A stretch of 33,706 nucleotides of DNA from positions 827 through 34,532 of the forward strand of contig JAICBP010000079.1 of assembly GCA_021766785.1 (NCBI GenBank). Reading direction: 5' to 3'. Made by a program: the position numbers and the translations under genes. The notes beneath the pieces are model-generated. The model searched no databases and had not been told where the DNA came from. It was given only the letters and a program-made list of their open reading frames with translations. Shown here piece after piece: positions 1 through 8,379 of this stretch. The stretch's first letter is position 1, and each line of letters opens with the position of its first letter. Origin of the DNA: Sulfurimonas sp. endosymbiont of Alviniconcha boucheti. GTDB taxonomy: Bacteria; Campylobacterota; Campylobacteria; Campylobacterales; Sulfurimonadaceae.

Positions 1-18
1 GGGGGGGGTTAGAGTTAA

Positions 19-102
19 TGGTGCGCAGAGGGGGATTTGAACCCCCACACCCGAAGGCACAACGACCTCAACGTTGCGTGTCTACCGTTCCACCACCTGC
101 GC
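19..102 (-). tRNA. tRNA-Leu (anticodon GAG)
   Basis: Read on the minus strand, the acceptor arm begins GCGCAGG and closes with TCTGCGC, followed by A73 and an encoded CCA at 19-21. The anticodon stem CAACG/CGTTG encloses the loop TTGAGGT, which gives anticodon GAG. The T arm carries GGTTCAAATCC. The 84-base length and enlarged variable region fit class II tRNA-Leu. It lies 76 bases downstream of atpE on the same strand, so it could be read through from that gene or have its own promoter; I see no clear one. Confidence 0.95.
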
Positions 103-126
103 ATTTAAGAGTGATAATAAGATGAT

Positions 127-160
127 GACCTAACTCAAAAGAGTTAAGTCTGAGGTCTAA
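127..160 (-). other. hairpin between atpE and tRNA-Leu
   Basis: On the minus strand TAACTC-TTTT-GAGTTA forms a 6-bp hairpin, with GACC/GGTC able to pair outside it across a bulge. No U-tract follows, so it is not a standard intrinsic terminator. It could be a processing site or 3'-end structure for atpE mRNA. Confidence 0.4.
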
Positions 161-178
161 AAAGTTTAGGGTAACTAA

Positions 179-493
179 TTAGCCTAAGTAAGGGTTAGCA
201 TAAAGTGCAATTAATGCAATTACGAGTGCATAGATAACTTGTGCTTCAATCATTGCAAGAGCAATAAACATTGTAGTCATTAGTTTAGCACCAAGACCTG
301 GGTTACGTGCAGTACCAGCAATAGTTGCAGCAGCAGTATGCCCCATACCTATAGCTCCACCTAATGCAGCAAGCCCCAAACCAAGACCAGCAGCGATCAT
401 AGAGTAAGCTTTAAGAGTTTGGTTTGCAACCTCCTCCTCATTAGCGAATACAGCAGCTGAGAATGCCACTAAAAGAAAAAGAATTTTTTTCAT
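179..493 (-). CDS. atpE: F0F1 ATP synthase subunit c
   Basis: Forms the proton-driven c-ring of ATP synthase in the inner membrane. The 104-residue product starts with a basic, hydrophobic presequence (MKKILFLLVAFSAAVFA), followed by two membrane helices joined by a polar loop ARNPG (about residues 62-66). The ion-binding carboxylate is E83 in AMIEAQVIY. The residues expected of a sodium-binding c-ring next to that Glu are absent, so proton use is inferred. I chose ATG at 493 because AAGGA lies just upstream and the mature protein then fits; the frame stays open further upstream but those codons look untranslated. A presequence on subunit c is a known Campylobacterota trait. The gene stands alone here, away from the other F0 genes, as in many relatives. 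Confidence 0.95.
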   Translation of the reverse strand: MKKILFLLVAFSAAVFANEEEVANQTLKAYSMIAAGLGLGLAALGGAIGMGHTAAATIAGTARNPGLGAKLMTTMFIALAMIEAQVIYALVIALIALYANPYLG

Positions 494-604
494 AAAATTG
501 TCCTTATATTTATTACAATATCGTTCGGATAGCGTAACCTTATCTTGCGATAAAGCAATCCACACATAAATGCTAGGATTTCCCTACTAAAAATTGATAG
601 TGCA

Positions 605-610
605 ATTATA
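605..610 (-). promoter_or_regulatory. candidate -10 box for atpE
   Basis: TATAAT on the minus strand, about 110 bases upstream of the atpE start. No good -35 box is seen, which is usual for sigma-70 promoters in this group. It would give a leader of about 105 bases. Confidence 0.4.
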
Positions 611-621
611 ATGAAACAGTT

Positions 622-657
622 CTAAAGAGGAGTTTAAACTATCTCTAAACTCTTCCT
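622..657 (-). terminator. possible hairpin at the pnp 3' end
   Basis: GAGTTTA and TAAACTC pair around a 9-base loop; the stem includes the pnp stop codon TAG. Only a short CTCTTT follows, so termination is uncertain. Confidence 0.4.
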
Positions 658-2825
658 AAGGATATTTTGTTTCCTTTAAATTCAAGTATCTCTACTGTCA
701 CTTTATCACCTTCAGAGAAAACGTCTGAGATATTTTGAATATGTTCTTTAGAGATTTTAGAGATATGTAAGAGTCCATCAGTACCATCAGGAAGTTCTAT
801 AAATGCGCCAAATTCTACTATTCGTTTGACTATTCCATCATACTTTTCACCTACTTCATACTTCACTTTCTCACTTTTAGGAGCATTAACTATACTCTCT
901 ATATGTCCACGAGCTCCAGCTACACCACTTTTATTTTTACCAGTAATTTTTACTTTTCCATCTTTTTTATCGATATCAATAGCTACTTCAAACTTCTCAA
1001 TCATCTCACGAATAGTCTTGCCAGCTTGACCGATAATATCTCCAATAAAAGATGGATCGATATGAAAGAAGTCTATACTTGGAAGGACACCATCATTAAA
1101 CTCTATTTTTGATTCAGCTTCAAGCATAATATCGATAATATGTGAACGTCCCTCTTTTGCTTGATAGAGTGCTTCTTTGAGAATATCCAAAGAGATCCCA
1201 CCAAGTTTTATATCCATCTGCATAGCAGTGATACCATCTTTTGAACCAGTTACTTTAAAGTCCATATCGCCATCATGATCTTCAAGTCCCATAATATCTG
1301 AGAGAATAGCATATTTATTACCCTCACTTACCATACCCATTGCAATTCCAGCAATAGTATCACTTGTCTCAATATCAGCTGCACGAAGTGCCATATATCC
1401 ACCACATACAGTCGCCATAGAAGATGATCCATTTGATTCAAGTATCTCTGAAACTAGACGTACTGTTTGTCCTTCTAAATTTATCGCTGGTGCAAGCGCA
1501 CGTTTTGCAAGATTTCCATGTCCGAGTTCACGGCGTTTGGTTCCCATAACTGGACTAGCTTCTCCAACTGAAAAACCTGGGAAATTATAGTGCACCATAA
1601 AATTTTCGTTTTGTGCTTGGTTATCAGTTAGAGATTCAAACATCTGTGCATCTTTTGACCCACCTATGGTAAGAACGACAAGAGCCTGTGTCTGCCCACG
1701 GGTAAAAAGACATGACGCATGTGCATTTGGAAGGATATTTGTATCTATACTAATGGGTCTTACTTCCGTTAAAGTACGTCCATCAGCACGTATGTTTTTG
1801 TTTAAGATTTGTGCACGAACTTGCTCACGTTTCACTTTGTCAATGGCATCTTTAAGTTCTACTTCTAAAGTACTCTCTCTCCACTCTTCTTTAAGAGTTA
1901 AGATCTTCTTTTGAAGTTGCAAAAGTGCAGTTGAACGTTCAGATTTGGACATCTGATTCATTGCATCTGCAATATCATTCATATGGTTCTTTTTTATATA
2001 CTCCATCATCTCTTCATTAGGTACATGTGCTTTTAAGTTAAGTTGTGTAACTGGCTTCTTAGAAGCTATAAATGCCGATTCATATTTGTGATTTGCAGAA
2101 AAAAGTTCTGCTTGTGTTTTTTCAAATACTTTTATTAGTTCATCTTCGCTCATGGCGTTTGATGTGTGTGATGCTACAATAGATCCTGTCATTGTAGGAT
2201 CGAGCATAGGATCAACTACTATCTCATTCATCTCTATCTTTTTCCCACCAACTGTGCGCATCTCTATCATTAAAAGATCATCTTTTGTTCCAGAGAGATA
2301 AAGGTCAAGTGTAGAATTTTTAAGTTGAGTGAGTGTTGGGTTGATCACTAATTCGCCATCAACTTTTGCAGTACGAACAGCAGAGACAGAGGTATTAATA
2401 TCTATATCTGAAGTAAAGAGTGCTGCTGAGGCAGCATTGAGCGCTAGAACTTGAAGGTCTGACTCACTATCTGCAGAAAATACCATAATTGTTATCTGTG
2501 TTGGATGTCCAAAGCCTTTTGGGAAGAGTGGGCGAAGTGAGCGATCCACTATGCGAGAAGTAAGTGTTTCAAAGTCACTTGGCTTTGTCTCACGTTTAAA
2601 AAAACCACCAGGAATCTTTCCTGCAGCATATGTTTTTTCTATGTATTGTACAGTAAGAGGTAAAAAGTCATCTTTTACTATCTCTGTCTCATCAATAACT
2701 ACAGTTGCTAAAATTACTGTTTTTCCTGATTTTATCCAAGCTGCACCATTGGCTTGTTTTGCTACATCTTTGAATGAGTAAGACTCTTCTCTGTTTTCTA
2801 ATTCTAAACTTACATCGTATGTCAT
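645..2825 (-). CDS. pnp: polyribonucleotide nucleotidyltransferase (PNPase)
   Basis: Phosphorolytic 3'-to-5' exoribonuclease for mRNA decay and RNA quality control. The 726-residue protein has the full bacterial layout: two RNase PH-like halves (about 1-220 and 305-550), then a KH domain with GDIIGQAGKTIREM (about 590-650), then a C-terminal S1 domain ending in EILEFKGNKISLGRV (about 655-726). FTRGQTQAL and the GSKD stretch belong to the catalytic second half. It is the last gene of the purD-lptD run; its ATG overlaps the stop of the preceding phosphoribosyltransferase gene (ATGA), implying translational coupling. Length is normal and nothing looks damaged. Confidence 0.97.
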   Translation of the reverse strand: MTYDVSLELENREESYSFKDVAKQANGAAWIKSGKTVILATVVIDETEIVKDDFLPLTVQYIEKTYAAGKIPGGFFKRETKPSDFETLTSRIVDRSLRPLFPKGFGHPTQITIMVFSADSESDLQVLALNAASAALFTSDIDINTSVSAVRTAKVDGELVINPTLTQLKNSTLDLYLSGTKDDLLMIEMRTVGGKKIEMNEIVVDPMLDPTMTGSIVASHTSNAMSEDELIKVFEKTQAELFSANHKYESAFIASKKPVTQLNLKAHVPNEEMMEYIKKNHMNDIADAMNQMSKSERSTALLQLQKKILTLKEEWRESTLEVELKDAIDKVKREQVRAQILNKNIRADGRTLTEVRPISIDTNILPNAHASCLFTRGQTQALVVLTIGGSKDAQMFESLTDNQAQNENFMVHYNFPGFSVGEASPVMGTKRRELGHGNLAKRALAPAINLEGQTVRLVSEILESNGSSSMATVCGGYMALRAADIETSDTIAGIAMGMVSEGNKYAILSDIMGLEDHDGDMDFKVTGSKDGITAMQMDIKLGGISLDILKEALYQAKEGRSHIIDIMLEAESKIEFNDGVLPSIDFFHIDPSFIGDIIGQAGKTIREMIEKFEVAIDIDKKDGKVKITGKNKSGVAGARGHIESIVNAPKSEKVKYEVGEKYDGIVKRIVEFGAFIELPDGTDGLLHISKISKEHIQNISDVFSEGDKVTVEILEFKGNKISLGRV

Positions 2826-3478
2826 CTATTTTCCTCTAATAATTTTTCTATCTTTTCATCTTCAACTTTTTCTAAATTTTTATAATATAGACTTGTTTCT
2901 ACAAAATCATCTATCTCATAAAGAAAAAATATCTCATCTACAAATGGTTCTAGAAGTTCTAAAACATCTGTAGGTAAAACAGGTACTGCTATATAAATAG
3001 CCTTTGGATTCTGAGCAAGTACAGTTTTGAGTGCTGTTAAGAAACGACTTCCCGTCTCACTTCCATCGTCAACAAGCATAACAATTTTGTCACACATTGA
3101 AGAGAAAGGTCGTCCTTTTCTATACTGATAAATATAGCTAAGTATATCCTCTTCATGCTTTCTATGTGCTTCACCATAAATATAATCGTACTGAATATCA
3201 AATGCTGCTACTAATTTCTCATTTATTACTATCTCTTCAGTCTCACTTACACGTGCCACCTCACACTCTGGATTATTTGGTGCCATTACTGGTGCCATAA
3301 AGAGTGCTTCTAAGGGATTGTGTAGTTTTTTTGTTAAGAGAGAACCTAAGGAGAGTCCGCCTTTAGACGTAGCAACAATCTGCCACTGTTCATCTTTCAG
3401 CTTATTAACAGGAATAATATCAAGAAGTCTTTTAGCGGCATCTACTCTATCTTCAAGTATATTTTTATACTGCTTCAT
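2822..3478 (-). CDS. phosphoribosyltransferase-family protein
   Basis: A 218-residue type I phosphoribosyltransferase fold. The PRPP-binding signature is the stretch IVMLVDDGSETGSRF around residues 131-145: two acidic residues followed by GxxTG after a hydrophobic strand. The upstream VATSKGGLSLGSLL (about 36-49) fits the PPi-binding loop. Substrate specificity cannot be read from sequence; similar proteins are annotated only as predicted phosphoribosyltransferases or hydrolases. It sits 14 bases downstream of lptD and overlaps pnp by four bases, so it is co-transcribed with RNA-decay and envelope genes and with purD. Start ATG at 3478 follows an AGGAAAAG ribosome-binding site. Confidence 0.8.
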   Translation of the reverse strand: MKQYKNILEDRVDAAKRLLDIIPVNKLKDEQWQIVATSKGGLSLGSLLTKKLHNPLEALFMAPVMAPNNPECEVARVSETEEIVINEKLVAAFDIQYDYIYGEAHRKHEEDILSYIYQYRKGRPFSSMCDKIVMLVDDGSETGSRFLTALKTVLAQNPKAIYIAVPVLPTDVLELLEPFVDEIFFLYEIDDFVETSLYYKNLEKVEDEKIEKLLEENR

Positions 3479-3492
3479 CGCTTTTCCTCTTT

Positions 3493-5670
3493 TTAATTTG
3501 GTAACTGATAAGTAAACAGAGAATTTTTACTGTTTTGCATAATAGGTTTTAAAACTAAATTTATAAATACAAATTTATCTTCTATAAATGAGTTTCCACT
3601 ATTTGCTGTTATAGGGCGTCTATTTTCCTGATACTTCAGTCCAAAATCTAAACATTTACTTTTATAAAGAAAGCCTACTCCACGAGATTTCAACTCATCC
3701 TTTTGCATATCATAGTTGAAAAGTGCTTCAAAAGAGTAGTGACTATTGTAATCATAGCTAAATGTGGATGTAATATAGCTTGTATATTGTTCCTTATCTG
3801 TAGCATTTACTTTTTTCTTGAAACTATCTTGGTAAAGATGAGAGAGTGTAGTTGAAACGCCATGTGTATTAAGTGTTATTTTATTAAAAGCTTTAGAGAG
3901 TAAATTTTTTTTATAATTGTAAAACATATTATTGTAAAAACTTAAATAACTTGTTATACTATAATCAAGTTCATTTTCTAATTCACTATAAGATTTATTA
4001 TTGTTAGTGAATGTAATAGATTGTGCTATACGTTGGTAGAGTATTTGTGATACATTTGCATCATAGAGATATTGAGTAAATTCTAATTGAGCCTCTTTAT
4101 GCACTGAAGATATATTATAAAACTCACACTCTGCAGTATTAGAAGTTAATTGACAACTTTTATTATCGTTATAATAACCCTCTCTGAACTCTTCGCCTGG
4201 TTGATTATATCTTACTCCCAAAGAGACAACATGAGAAACTGTTTCATAACCTTTCGTGAGTTGTGTAGAGAGAAAGAGAGAGTGTCTATTTTCAACATAG
4301 TATCCATCTTGCAGATTCAAAGATAAGGGTGCGACTTGACCAGGAAGTGCTGTTTTATCTGAACCAGAGAAACTAGAATGCTGAAAATAAATATCAGAAG
4401 TATATGAGAGATTTAGATACTCATCAAATAGAGTAGTATATAAAGTAATAGGCAGTTTTATATTAGTCTGCACTGCTGTTTTACCATCTTGACGGGAACT
4501 ATTATTTACCTGTACATCTACATTATAAAGAAGATGATTTTTTAAAAGAGTATTTAAATAGTAGTGATACTGTAGAGTAGGTAGTTTTTGCAGTAACTGC
4601 TTTTGCTGCTGTGGTGTATAAGTAAGGTTGCGATAGTACTTAAAGTATGATCCTATATAGTGCTTATCTGTGTTGTAAAAGAGATTAACACGTGAAAGTA
4701 TTTGTGTTGTCGTTGAAGTATTAAGTGCGTCATGTGTAGCTAGATTAATATAATCAACATCATTCATATAATTAATATCTGTGTAAATAGCTGATTGACC
4801 TTTGAGATCTGTTCCAAACACGTTATTTATAAAGTCACTATTGTCATATTTTAAGTTGAAACCATAGTGTGCTTGATTTTGAAGATTCTTTTTTTGAAAG
4901 TAATTATCATCCTCTTTAAAATAACCTGCAGTCAATGTACCATGTGAAACAGAAGAGTTTGTAAAACGGAGAGTCTGGTAGATTCCTTTTCCTCTTAAAG
5001 TTCTGATTTGTGGAGTAATCTCCATATCCCACCAATTTTGTTCAGCGATATAAAGTGCTTGTGCATAATAGACACCTTCACTAGAGGAGACTCCAAAAGA
5101 GGGCATAAGTAAACCTGTACGTCTTGTTGTATTTGTGGAGTATCCAAAGTAGGGTGTATAAAGGATAGGAATATCTCCTATATAAAATCTAGCATTATAG
5201 ACATTTATCCATTTACCATCATTATCATAATCTAAAGAGGAAAATTCTATCTTCCATTTTGGATGAAAGGGATCACAACCACTTAGTGTTCCTTTATAAA
5301 TATTAAAAAGTGTATCTTTTGTCTTTCCATTATCTGCACTCATCCAGAGTTCTGTTTTTTTATTTATCATATAAAACGGTTTAAAAAAATTCTCTTTTTT
5401 AGCAATATTGAGTTTAGCATAATGCCCTAAAAGTTTATACTTTATACCACGATTCACACGGATATTATCAAAAAGTTCTAAATCACCATTTTCCTTGTTA
5501 TAGAGGGCTCTATCAGCTGTAATAATGTAGTTTTTGTAGATAATGGTCACTCCTTGAGATACTTCTACTATCTGTCCTTTAGAAGTCATATTAGAAGTAT
5601 ATATCTCTATCTTATCTGCACTAAATAGTGAAAGAGAGAGCATCAGTGAAAAAGCGAGAAGTTTAAGCAT
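3493..5670 (-). CDS. lptD: LPS-assembly outer-membrane protein LptD
   Basis: Inserts lipopolysaccharide into the outer leaflet of the outer membrane. The 725-residue product begins with a signal peptide (MLKLLAFSLMLSLSLFSA), then an OstA/LptA-like periplasmic domain (about 20-130) with repeats such as ITADRALYN, then a long beta-barrel region rich in alternating aromatic residues. LSGCDPFHPKWKIEF (about residue 129) is the conserved segment at the start of the barrel-plug region. It is shorter than the roughly 780 residues of E. coli LptD, as is normal for Campylobacterota. The start overlaps the end of the RDD gene by eight bases and the phosphoribosyltransferase gene follows after 14 bases. 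Confidence 0.92.
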   Translation of the reverse strand: MLKLLAFSLMLSLSLFSADKIEIYTSNMTSKGQIVEVSQGVTIIYKNYIITADRALYNKENGDLELFDNIRVNRGIKYKLLGHYAKLNIAKKENFFKPFYMINKKTELWMSADNGKTKDTLFNIYKGTLSGCDPFHPKWKIEFSSLDYDNDGKWINVYNARFYIGDIPILYTPYFGYSTNTTRRTGLLMPSFGVSSSEGVYYAQALYIAEQNWWDMEITPQIRTLRGKGIYQTLRFTNSSVSHGTLTAGYFKEDDNYFQKKNLQNQAHYGFNLKYDNSDFINNVFGTDLKGQSAIYTDINYMNDVDYINLATHDALNTSTTTQILSRVNLFYNTDKHYIGSYFKYYRNLTYTPQQQKQLLQKLPTLQYHYYLNTLLKNHLLYNVDVQVNNSSRQDGKTAVQTNIKLPITLYTTLFDEYLNLSYTSDIYFQHSSFSGSDKTALPGQVAPLSLNLQDGYYVENRHSLFLSTQLTKGYETVSHVVSLGVRYNQPGEEFREGYYNDNKSCQLTSNTAECEFYNISSVHKEAQLEFTQYLYDANVSQILYQRIAQSITFTNNNKSYSELENELDYSITSYLSFYNNMFYNYKKNLLSKAFNKITLNTHGVSTTLSHLYQDSFKKKVNATDKEQYTSYITSTFSYDYNSHYSFEALFNYDMQKDELKSRGVGFLYKSKCLDFGLKYQENRRPITANSGNSFIEDKFVFINLVLKPIMQNSKNSLFTYQLPN

Positions 5671-6112
5671 TGACTACCAAGGTTTTAGCTGTGAGATCAT
5701 GCCATGTTTGTCTGTTGGGGTTCAATATACCCCATAAAAAACCAAGATAAAAGAGTAGCTCACTAATAATACGAAATATAGCACGGTTTAAAGAGACTAG
5801 AATATTTGGATTTGCGACTGTTCTGATCTCAATTACACGAATTTTCATCGCTAATTTCCCAATAGTTGCACCATACTGCATTACAAAAAAAGATTGGTAC
5901 ATAATTTTTATGATCATATATTCTAATGTAAAATTATTAATAAGAGCTATTAGCGCTTCTATATTTTCAGCTTTTGAGAAAGAATCACCTATAGCAAAAA
6001 TAAAGATAAAAGAGAGTAAAAACTCATCAATAGTAAAAGCTAATGCACGCTTTTTAATATCCGCTAAAACAAGCTCTTCTCTATGAAGTATCTCTGCTAG
6101 TTCTTCATTCAA
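5663..6112 (-). CDS. RDD-family integral membrane protein
   Basis: A 149-residue membrane protein with the RDD pattern: KKRALAFTIDEFLLS near residues 20-34 (Arg and Asp in the first helix), a second hydrophobic segment around 65-85, and a third (IISELLFYLGFLWGIL) around 113-128, ending with the family's typical NPNRQTWHDLTAKTLVV. Function of this family is mostly unknown; some members are linked to ion transport. It overlaps lptD and lies nine bases after purD in the same operon. The polar N-terminal 20 residues are probably cytoplasmic. Confidence 0.85.
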   Translation of the reverse strand: MNEELAEILHREELVLADIKKRALAFTIDEFLLSFIFIFAIGDSFSKAENIEALIALINNFTLEYMIIKIMYQSFFVMQYGATIGKLAMKIRVIEIRTVANPNILVSLNRAIFRIISELLFYLGFLWGILNPNRQTWHDLTAKTLVVNA

Positions 6113-6121
6113 ATTTTATTC

Positions 6122-7387
6122 CTATAGTGCTTGGTAAGCTATATCTGTACGGATCTTCTTACCTGCAAAATGTACTTGACCACAACGAAGATATGCACGA
6201 TCACGAGCCTCTTTAATAGTATCACCTAAACCAACACATACCAAAACACGACCACCATCAGCATAAAGTTTATCATCTTCTCTACTCACACCCGCATAGG
6301 ATATATGAGTATTGTTTGCTATCTCTTTGTGATGTACTTCATCTACTATAATTTCAGCTGGAGTTGAAGATGCATATGGATAATTTTCACTTGCCATCAC
6401 TACACCTACTGCATACTGTTTGGAGAATGTAACATTGATATCTGAGAGTCTATTTGTTGCAGCTTTATGAAACATATCTGAGACAGATGATGTCATAAGA
6501 GGCATAAGAATCTCACACTCTGGATCTCCAAAACGTACATTAAACTCTAATGTAATTGGCTCACCATTTACGACCATAATCCCGATAAAAAGCACACCCT
6601 CAAAAGGAGTTCCCTCTTTTTTCATACCATCTAAAGTTGGACGGATAATACGATCACGTACTTTTTTGTAAAGTTTTTCATCTACTAATGGTGTTGGAGC
6701 ATAAGCACCCATTCCACCTGTATTTGGACCCTTGTCACCATCTAAGAGGCGTTTATGATCTTGTGCAGCTTGGAGTAAGATATAGTCATCTCCATCACAA
6801 ATAGCAAACATAGAGAGCTCAAATCCATCAAGAAACTCTTCTACAATTACTTTTTTACCAGCATCCCCAAAACTTTTACCACTAAGCATCTCACCTATAG
6901 CCTTTTTGGCTTCATCATGAGTTATGGCGATAATAACACCCTTTCCACCACAAAGTCCATCTGCTTTTACAACAATTGGTGCAGTAAGTGTATCTGTGAA
7001 CTTGTAAAGTTCTTCTATAGAATCAGACTCTATGTAAGAAGCAGTTGGAATATTATATTTTGCTAAAAAGTTTTTCATGTAAACTTTTGAACCCTCAAGT
7101 TGAGCGGCTTTTTTACTTGGTCCAAAGATAGTAAGCCCCTCTGCTTTAAAAATATCAACAACACCATCAACCAAAGGTGCTTCTGGTCCTACAATAGTAA
7201 GTTCTATCTCATTCACTTTTGCAAATGTTGCAAGTTCATTGTAATCACTTATTTTAAGATTTTTTCCTAACTCTTTTGTAGCACCATTTCCTGGTTGAAA
7301 AAAGAGTTCGTGACTTGCTTCTTCATTTTTTATAGCTCTTGCTATTGAATACTCACGTCCACCACTACCTAGAATCAAGATCTTCAT
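6122..7387 (-). CDS. purD: phosphoribosylamine--glycine ligase
   Basis: Second step of de novo purine synthesis: 5-phosphoribosylamine + glycine + ATP gives GAR. The 421-residue enzyme opens with [16 protein letters not shown] (glycine-rich N domain), followed by the ATP-grasp domain with [13 protein letters not shown] (about 147-159), [18 protein letters not shown] (about 218-236) and [10 protein letters not shown] (about 283-292). The ATG at 7387 is preferred over a codon five triplets upstream because a GGAG site lies at the right distance and the family starts at MKILIL. The 6S-like RNA gene and its terminator lie immediately upstream, leaving about 20 bases between the U-tract and the start codon; purD expression may depend on read-through of that terminator. 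Confidence 0.97.
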   Translation of the reverse strand: MKILILGSGGREYSIARAIKNEEASHELFFQPGNGATKELGKNLKISDYNELATFAKVNEIELTIVGPEAPLVDGVVDIFKAEGLTIFGPSKKAAQLEGSKVYMKNFLAKYNIPTASYIESDSIEELYKFTDTLTAPIVVKADGLCGGKGVIIAITHDEAKKAIGEMLSGKSFGDAGKKVIVEEFLDGFELSMFAICDGDDYILLQAAQDHKRLLDGDKGPNTGGMGAYAPTPLVDEKLYKKVRDRIIRPTLDGMKKEGTPFEGVLFIGIMVVNGEPITLEFNVRFGDPECEILMPLMTSSVSDMFHKAATNRLSDINVTFSKQYAVGVVMASENYPYASSTPAEIIVDEVHHKEIANNTHISYAGVSREDDKLYADGGRVLVCVGLGDTIKEARDRAYLRCGQVHFAGKKIRTDIAYQAL

Positions 7388-7403
7388 ATAATCGCTCCAC
7401 AAA

Positions 7404-7453
7404 ATAAAAAAAGTATTTATCTAAAAGATCTCTATCTCATAGATAAATACTTT
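7404..7453 (-). terminator. Rho-independent terminator after the 6S-like RNA
   Basis: On the minus strand AAAGTATTTATCT (7441-7453) pairs perfectly with AGATAAATACTTT (7410-7422) across an 18-base loop and runs into seven U residues. The plus strand has no U-tract after the stem, which fixes the direction. It ends the 6S-like transcript and sits only about 20 bases before the purD start. Confidence 0.85.
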
Positions 7454-7454
7454 G

Positions 7455-7659
7455 TAGAGATACCCCAAGTAGCCGTCTCGTAATTGGTTCGGTTCTAAAA
7501 GCCGAATTTGGGAGGAGAGAGAACTTTTTATGGCGATAGTCTCTTAGTATGGTTAACATACCTCAAACGATACCACTGCACTCAAAAGCTCTACTTGTCC
7601 TCTATATGAATATGTAGAACCCTCATTGTTACGATTGTTCGAACTACTCAGAATATCTT
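7455..7659 (-). ncRNA. ssrS: 6S RNA (RNA polymerase regulator), predicted
   Basis: About 205 bases on the minus strand between hemD and purD with no ORF. The two halves pair into one long rod: GATA/TATC (7654-7657 with 7459-7462), GAGTAG/CTACTT, TCGTAA/TTACGA, GGTTCTA/TAGAACC, GAGGA/TCCTC, AGAG/CTCT, and an apical GTATG/CATAC hairpin, with unpaired stretches between. This is the shape of 6S RNA, which mimics an open promoter and sequesters housekeeping RNA polymerase in stationary phase. A TATAAT box ends seven bases before the inferred 5' end, and an intrinsic terminator follows the 3' end. Placement next to purD is, as I recall, seen in other Campylobacterota. Features expected of tmRNA, SRP RNA and RNase P RNA are absent. 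Confidence 0.8.
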
Positions 7660-7665
7660 CTTGTA

Positions 7666-7671
7666 ATTATA
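7666..7671 (-). promoter_or_regulatory. -10 box of the 6S-like RNA
   Basis: TATAAT on the minus strand, preceded by TTTTTG. Standard spacing puts the transcription start at 7659, exactly where the paired rod begins. Confidence 0.65.
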
Positions 7672-7734
7672 CAAAAATCTAACTTGATTTAGTTTGATAA
7701 CTCTTTATACCTAAGAGAAGATTATTAAGAAGTA

Positions 7735-8364
7735 TCACTCTATCTCTTTAAAACAGCTTTGTATAGTTTTTTGTTTTGCTATTTTATACTTAATTTGCTT
7801 TGGTAGTGCTTTTCCTGTCGTCTTACCAATAACAATGACCTCTTGATTATTATCAATGGTATGTCTTTTTAAAAAACATTTTATACTCGAAGGAGAAGTA
7901 AATATTAAAATTGCATTCTTTTGTACCTGTACATTTTGTATAGCTTTTGAGCATTCACTTTTATAAACTATGCTCTCATATATTTTGTACTTCTCTTTCT
8001 CTAGTACTTTTACAAAATCAGAGGCGATTGTCTCTGCACGAAGATAGAGCCATCGCCTCTTTTTTGGATATTTTCTTATGATATTTTTTAGATCATCACC
8101 ATATCCAGTACCAACTTCTAAAATTTTACCACCAAGCTCTTCATAACTTTTAGCTGTTTGTGCAGAAATACAGAGTGCTTGTTTATCTATATACTCCTCT
8201 TTTTGATACTGTTGCAGTGCTTTTACAGCCTGTTTTGAAGTAAGAATAAAATAGTCATATTTGGAAAAATCTATAGAGGGCTGAAAAAAACTTATATCTA
8301 AGGAGCTAATACTAACTGCATCAGGATGAGAGGAGATAGAGAAGAGATAAATCTGCTTTGTCAT
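7735..8364 (-). CDS. hemD: uroporphyrinogen-III synthase
   Basis: Closes hydroxymethylbilane into uroporphyrinogen III with inversion of ring D, in heme/siroheme/cobalamin synthesis. The 209-residue length is slightly short for the family. Features that support it are FILTSKQAVKAL (about 39-50), LYLRAE in the middle (about 111-116), and the late TSPSSIKCFL plus VIVIGKTTGKAL (about 156-187), equivalent to the usual FTSxxxV and xIGxxTA segments. HemD proteins diverge strongly, so this rests on pattern rather than invariant catalytic residues. It follows guaA by 15 bases and is probably co-transcribed with it. Confidence 0.8.
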   Translation of the reverse strand: MTKQIYLFSISSHPDAVSISSLDISFFQPSIDFSKYDYFILTSKQAVKALQQYQKEEYIDKQALCISAQTAKSYEELGGKILEVGTGYGDDLKNIIRKYPKKRRWLYLRAETIASDFVKVLEKEKYKIYESIVYKSECSKAIQNVQVQKNAILIFTSPSSIKCFLKRHTIDNNQEVIVIGKTTGKALPKQIKYKIAKQKTIQSCFKEIE

Positions 8365-8379
8365 GAGAGAAGCTTTCGC

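Noticed and set aside
1-8. Run of eight G at the window start
   Set aside because: It is at the very edge with no context; it may be a real tract or simply the window boundary, and nothing can be concluded.
7404-7671. tmRNA, RNase P RNA or SRP RNA for the structured RNA before purD
   Set aside because: The tRNA-like ends of tmRNA, the conserved GAGGAAAGTC-type core of RNase P and the GGAAGGAAGCAG-type loop of SRP RNA are absent; the single rod favours 6S.
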